Positions 60,291 through 64,000 of a stretch of DNA of 64,000 bases are shown in pieces (the stretch's first letter is position 1; every line of letters starts with the position of its first letter). Made by a program: the position numbers and the translations under genes. The notes under the pieces are model-generated. The model saw only the letters and a list, made by a program, of their open reading frames with translations. It had not been told where the DNA came from and made no database searches. This stretch comes from Talinum fruticosum (lineage: Eukaryota; Streptophyta; Magnoliopsida; Caryophyllales; Talinaceae). The stretch covers positions 1,178,001 to 1,242,000 of the forward strand of contig JAITYX010000089.1 of assembly GCA_021018815.1 (NCBI GenBank), written 5' to 3'.

Positions 60291-62400
60291 TTAGCTGTGA
60301 TTTAGTTATAGTTTGTTGAACAAGTGTAGTGTAAGTTTAAGAGTTTAGTTTAGTTCAGTTCTTATCTCACCAATTGAAAGGTAAGCGAGATAGAACTATG
60401 TGCGTGTGAAAAATACTAACAGCAATTGGTTCATGTGTGTTCAAGTGGTATAGCTTCCACAAGCATATCCACTATGCTGTAATGTAACTTAGATATGCAT
60501 AAAGGCGGGAAAACTGAGAGAATGTGTCATTGCACATACAAATGAACAAGATAAGACAGCATCAACAACAAAATTTTGTTCATCTCAACTTTTATCTTAT
60601 AGTTTGTAACTCATTACGGCTTGCAATTTCTTATAGCGATCGGTAGTTATTTATAACTTGTTATGAATAAAATCTGTTTACTATTTATAGATATACTTTA
60701 CGTCTTAAATAAATACCCTTTGATTAAAATTGAAATACGGATCGGTTTAGGTCGTTTTATTAACAATCGACTTAATTTATGTCGTTCTTGAAAATATCTT
60801 AGATTTATTCAAAATTTAAAAATAACATGTTTTCATATTAAACTGTCAATTTGTGTTTATTTTGTGCAAGAATCAGTTTAATTTGTGTCAAATTTGTGTT
60901 TCTCACAATAATTTCAAATCAGATTTGAATTATGTTATTATATCAGTTTATATTTTTTTGGCCTGAAAGATATCAAAGATCGAGGAGTCAAACTCATATA
61001 TTTGATTATAATCTTTAGAGACTTTATTAGCTGAGAGTCAATCATCCAACTGAGATCCACACTGCATGAGGAATAGTAAAAAGACATGGGATGCCATGAT
61101 GCAAACGACAGTTACAACTTACAAGTGACGTGAAGAAATGAGAGGTTAACAAAGGGTTTTATATGGCTTCGACGTTGGAGCCCAATTGACCAGTCTAAAA
61201 TCCACCTGCAAACGACAAACAGTCACTATTTATTGGTTACAGAATGGGCCTCTCAGCACGTGGGCTTCTCTTGCTCTGAGGTAAGGTAATAAGATCCTCA
61301 CCAAAGTTCTTCCCTTGAGCTACAATTTTTTTTTTTTTTTTGGGGTGGGGGGGGATTTAATATTGCTTTTTAAGAAGTTAAGATTAGTGCAAAACACAAT
61401 TTAAAGACGAACATGCATATGATTAAGGATCCAACTCCAATTAATGCATTTTTACTAATCTAAAACTCTTATTCATGTATAATAATATCATTTTATAATC
61501 AAATGTGAGTTATACATAGTTTATTGTATATCATATCTAAAAATTAAGTTTATGATCTGTTGAAATGTTGGGTAACATAGACGAGGTTAAAGATAGGTAA
61601 AAAGTACCAATTTTTTTATGATTGTATTAACTATACACATAGTGATTAATACCGTCATTAATTTACTACTAAACTGAACTTCATGTGTTTATCTTTTACT
61701 ATATCATATGGTGATAAAATATATCTTAATGATATTTTTATTCTTAATTATTAGATAATCGATTTAATGTTAGATAATTTGATGAAATTTATCCATATCA
61801 AAAACTTGATTTAGAATTGTTTTTATATGCACTTCTTGTCCATCTTTGTGGGCACAAACCCTCAAATTCCCATCCTTTTCCTCCTATCTGTCATTGTGGG
61901 CACATCCGGGATCTTCCATAAATTTGATACCAAATCGCGAACGCCATAAACACAGTCACCAAACTCGCCTCTCATTTATGCAGTAGTTCTTTCTGCATGG
62001 ACCAGGCAAAATCATATACTAATAATTTTGATTATTCAAGTTAAATTAAACAGAAATTTATGAAAAAGCCCAGGTCAAAGGGCAATCAAGGTGGGTCCTC
62101 AATGCATACCACACCAGCCTATTCCCAAAAGTTACCCTTCTGTCATTCTCTCTCCTCCTCTTGATTAAACCGGATTTAACAAAATCATTTGGCGTCCACC
62201 ATGCTGCTCTGTCTTCACTTTTTGGCGGGGCGGGGTGGGAAGAGAAAGTGAAAGACCCTCCTAGCTAGCAGTGCATCCATAACATTGAAAATTTTCAATC
62301 TTTCCCTAGTGAAAACCCAAAACCCACCACTTCCCGCTGAAAAAAAATCAAGTGCCCCTCAAAGGAAATGACAAAACATTGTGAGGGGTTTGTTTGATTT
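60291..62400. other. Intergenic, no recognised genes
   Basis: AT-rich DNA with a poly-T/poly-G tract near 61327-61352. The right end should contain the GHR1 promoter. Confidence 0.45.
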
Positions 62401-62449
62401 GTGGGCTTCTTTTCCTTGTCTCATTTCCACTTTCTGTTTGAGAGTGAAA

Positions 62450-63205
62450 GTGACAGTGGGTAGAGGGAGAGAGATTGGGCAAAAGGGTTTCCTTTTTCTG
62501 CTTCTAGAGGTTCAAAAACCAGGTGGGATTTTCTTGGTTCTTCCTTTGGGAGGTAAGTAAGAGGGCCTCTTGAAGTTTGTTTTGATTGTTCAAGAACTGG
62601 AATGTCTTGTGTTATTAAGGGCTAAAATGGTGATGGGTCCCTTGTATTTATTGCAATGCAGGTGTCGATTGTGAGACTATTTAGTGTCTTCTTTTTGTGG
62701 GTTAGTAGCTTTCCTCTTTCTCCCTCTTCAATCTTCTGATTTATGAGTTCTTAACAAGCTATAGGCATGGAGCTGAAATGAGAGCTGTGTTGAAGGGTGG
62801 TAAATTGGTGTTCAGCTGGAAGGACAAAAGTTCGGTGTTTGTGGGCTTTGGGTTTTGCTGACGAAGGGTGGTTGATTCCTTAAAAAGATTCTCCCTTGTA
62901 AGAAAATCTCTCTCCATTATCTGCTTTTCCTTTCCTTTTTTTTCTTTTCTTGTTTGATGGATTTATTGTGATAGATCTTCGAAAGGAACGTTTTGTTTCT
63001 TATCTTATTGCTACTTGCTCGTTCATTTGGTCTTTTTCTAATGTGAAGGTGCTATTTTCAATTCCGGGTTGCATTTTGATTTTTCTCTCGCTGGAGATTG
63101 ATATTGATGCTGAAGTGTTTTGCTATTTGTTTCATTATGTGAGAGAGTGACAAATTTCTGGTGGTGCATGTTCATAATTTCAGGTTAAGGCTAGCTTGGA
63201 GTAAA
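62450..63205 (+). other. GHR1 5' UTR with leader intron(s)
   Basis: A donor-like GGAG|GTAAGTAAG occurs near 62552 and an acceptor TTTCAG|GTTAAG at 63182, 23 bp before the ATG. At least one intron probably interrupts the leader; the exact internal exons are uncertain. Confidence 0.45.
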
Positions 63206-64000
63206 ATGGGAAGGCTTTTTAGGTTTGTGTTGCTTTGCTTGTATTTTGCCTCTGCGCTGGGGCAGCTTCCATCACCAGACATTCTGGCGTTGCTTCAATT
63301 TAAGAAGGGCATTAAGCATGACCCTACTGGTTATGTCCTGAATTCATGGAATGAGGAGTCCATTGACTTTAATGGCTGCCCTTCTTCTTGGAATGGAATT
63401 GTTTGTAATGCTGGGCATGTTGCTGGTGTTGTTCTTGATAACTTGGGTCTCTCTGCTGAGGCTGACTTGAGTGTTTTTGTCAATCTTACCATGTTGGTAA
63501 AGCTGTCAATGGCTAACAATTCCATAAGTGGCAACATTCCTGATGATATAGGCTCATTCAATAAGCTTCAGTATTTGGATATCTCAAACAATTTGTTTTC
63601 CTCGTCTTTGCCATCTGGAATAGGTAATCTGGCTAGCCTGCAGAACCTTTCCGTGGCTGGCAACAATTTCTCTGGATTGATTCCGGATTCCATCTCTGGA
63701 CTTACTTCAATCCAATCTTTGGATTTAAGTCGCAACTCATTTTCTGGTTCCATACCTTCATCACTAACAAAGCTGGGAGGCTTAGTATATCTCAACGTGT
63801 CTCAAAACATGTTCACAAAGAAGATACCTAAAGGATTTGAGTTGCTTTCAAGCCTTAAAGTGCTTGACTTGCATGGGAATTCACTTGATGGAAACCTAGA
63901 TGAAGAGTTCTTGCTTTTTTCAAGTGCCAACTATGTTGATTTTAGTGACAACCAGCTTGGTAGTTCTGAATCGCAGCCGCAGAAATTCCTACCTGGCATT
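63206..64000 (+). CDS. GHR1: GHR1-type LRR receptor-like kinase, N-terminal part (runs off window)
   Basis: Open from the ATG at 63206 to the window end, 265 codons with no break. Residues 1-19 or so are a signal peptide (RFVLLCLYFASALGQ). The LRR N-terminal cap follows (ILALLQFKKGIKHDPTGYVL, NSWNEESIDFNGCPSSWNGI, VCN), then at least six LRRs of the plant extracellular type (LQYLDISNNLFSSSLPSGIG, LQNLSVAGNNFSGLIPDSI, IQSLDLSRNSFSGSIPSSL, LKVLDLHGNSLDGNL). The DPTGYVLNSWN-ESIDFNGCPSSWNGIVC stretch is characteristic of Arabidopsis GHR1, a plasma-membrane pseudokinase-type receptor that links hydrogen peroxide and ABA to SLAC1 activation in guard cells. The transmembrane and kinase-like regions lie beyond the window. 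Confidence 0.88.
   Translation, partial: MGRLFRFVLLCLYFASALGQLPSPDILALLQFKKGIKHDPTGYVLNSWNEESIDFNGCPSSWNGIVCNAGHVAGVVLDNLGLSAEADLSVFVNLTMLVKLSMANNSISGNIPDDIGSFNKLQYLDISNNLFSSSLPSGIGNLASLQNLSVAGNNFSGLIPDSISGLTSIQSLDLSRNSFSGSIPSSLTKLGGLVYLNVSQNMFTKKIPKGFELLSSLKVLDLHGNSLDGNLDEEFLLFSSANYVDFSDNQLGSSESQPQKFLPGI

Noticed and set aside
1..64000. CRISPR arrays, bacterial operons, rRNA genes
   Set aside because: No regularly spaced direct repeats or rRNA-like sequence; all gene structures are eukaryotic.

Overview
This 64 kb window is nuclear DNA from a flowering plant, almost certainly a eudicot. The genes are intron-rich with GT-AG splice sites, the intergenic DNA is AT-rich, and L1-type LINE relics are present. 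The recognisable proteins are plant-specific or plant-like: HMA-domain small proteins, REVEILLE, WRKY, SGT1, UGT88 and an LRR receptor kinase. I cannot name the species.

Layout. (1) 0.6-19.5 kb: four head-to-tail, minus-strand genes for small heavy-metal-associated (HMA) domain proteins, called HMA-A to HMA-D here, separated by repeats. Their state ranges from apparently intact (B, C) to tail-truncated (A) and broken (D). The stretch holds a 5'-truncated LINE with clear target-site duplications, an older L1 reverse-transcriptase relic, and two kinds of duplicated intergenic block. HMA-D carries a tRNA-derived, SINE-like insertion inside its last exon. Part of that insertion, together with host coding sequence, has been tandemly amplified into units of about 175 bp. 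(2) 19.6-24.6 kb: a clock MYB-like gene of the REVEILLE6 type (+). (3) 26.2-27.35 kb: SARD4, an ornithine-cyclodeaminase-like reductase of pipecolate synthesis (-). (4) 28.3-35.4 kb: the ER translocon J-protein SEC63/ERdj2 in ten coding exons (-). (5) 35.6-43 kb: mostly gene-free repeats, with one unexplained exon-like segment. (6) 43.3-44.8 kb: a group II WRKY factor (+). (7) 48.5-52.3 kb: a complete ten-exon SGT1 co-chaperone gene (+). (8) 52.8-60.3 kb: four tandem UGT88-type glycosyltransferase copies (+), one near-intact and three decayed. (9) 62.4-64 kb: the start of a GHR1-type LRR receptor kinase that runs off the window.

Across the window, several otherwise well-preserved genes (RVE6, SARD4, SEC63, WRKY, UGT copy c) are each broken only by loss of single bases, all in A, G or T homopolymers. 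This looks like residual homopolymer under-calling in the assembly rather than independent pseudogenisation. By contrast, HMA-A, HMA-D and UGT copies a, b and d carry nonsense, truncation or rearrangement lesions that are probably biological.

Several neighbours are linked in other plants to immunity or stress signalling: SARD4 (pipecolate/systemic acquired resistance), SGT1 (NLR co-chaperone), group IIe WRKYs, GHR1 (guard-cell ROS signalling) and HMA proteins (effector targets in rice). I see no sequence evidence that they form a co-regulated cluster.
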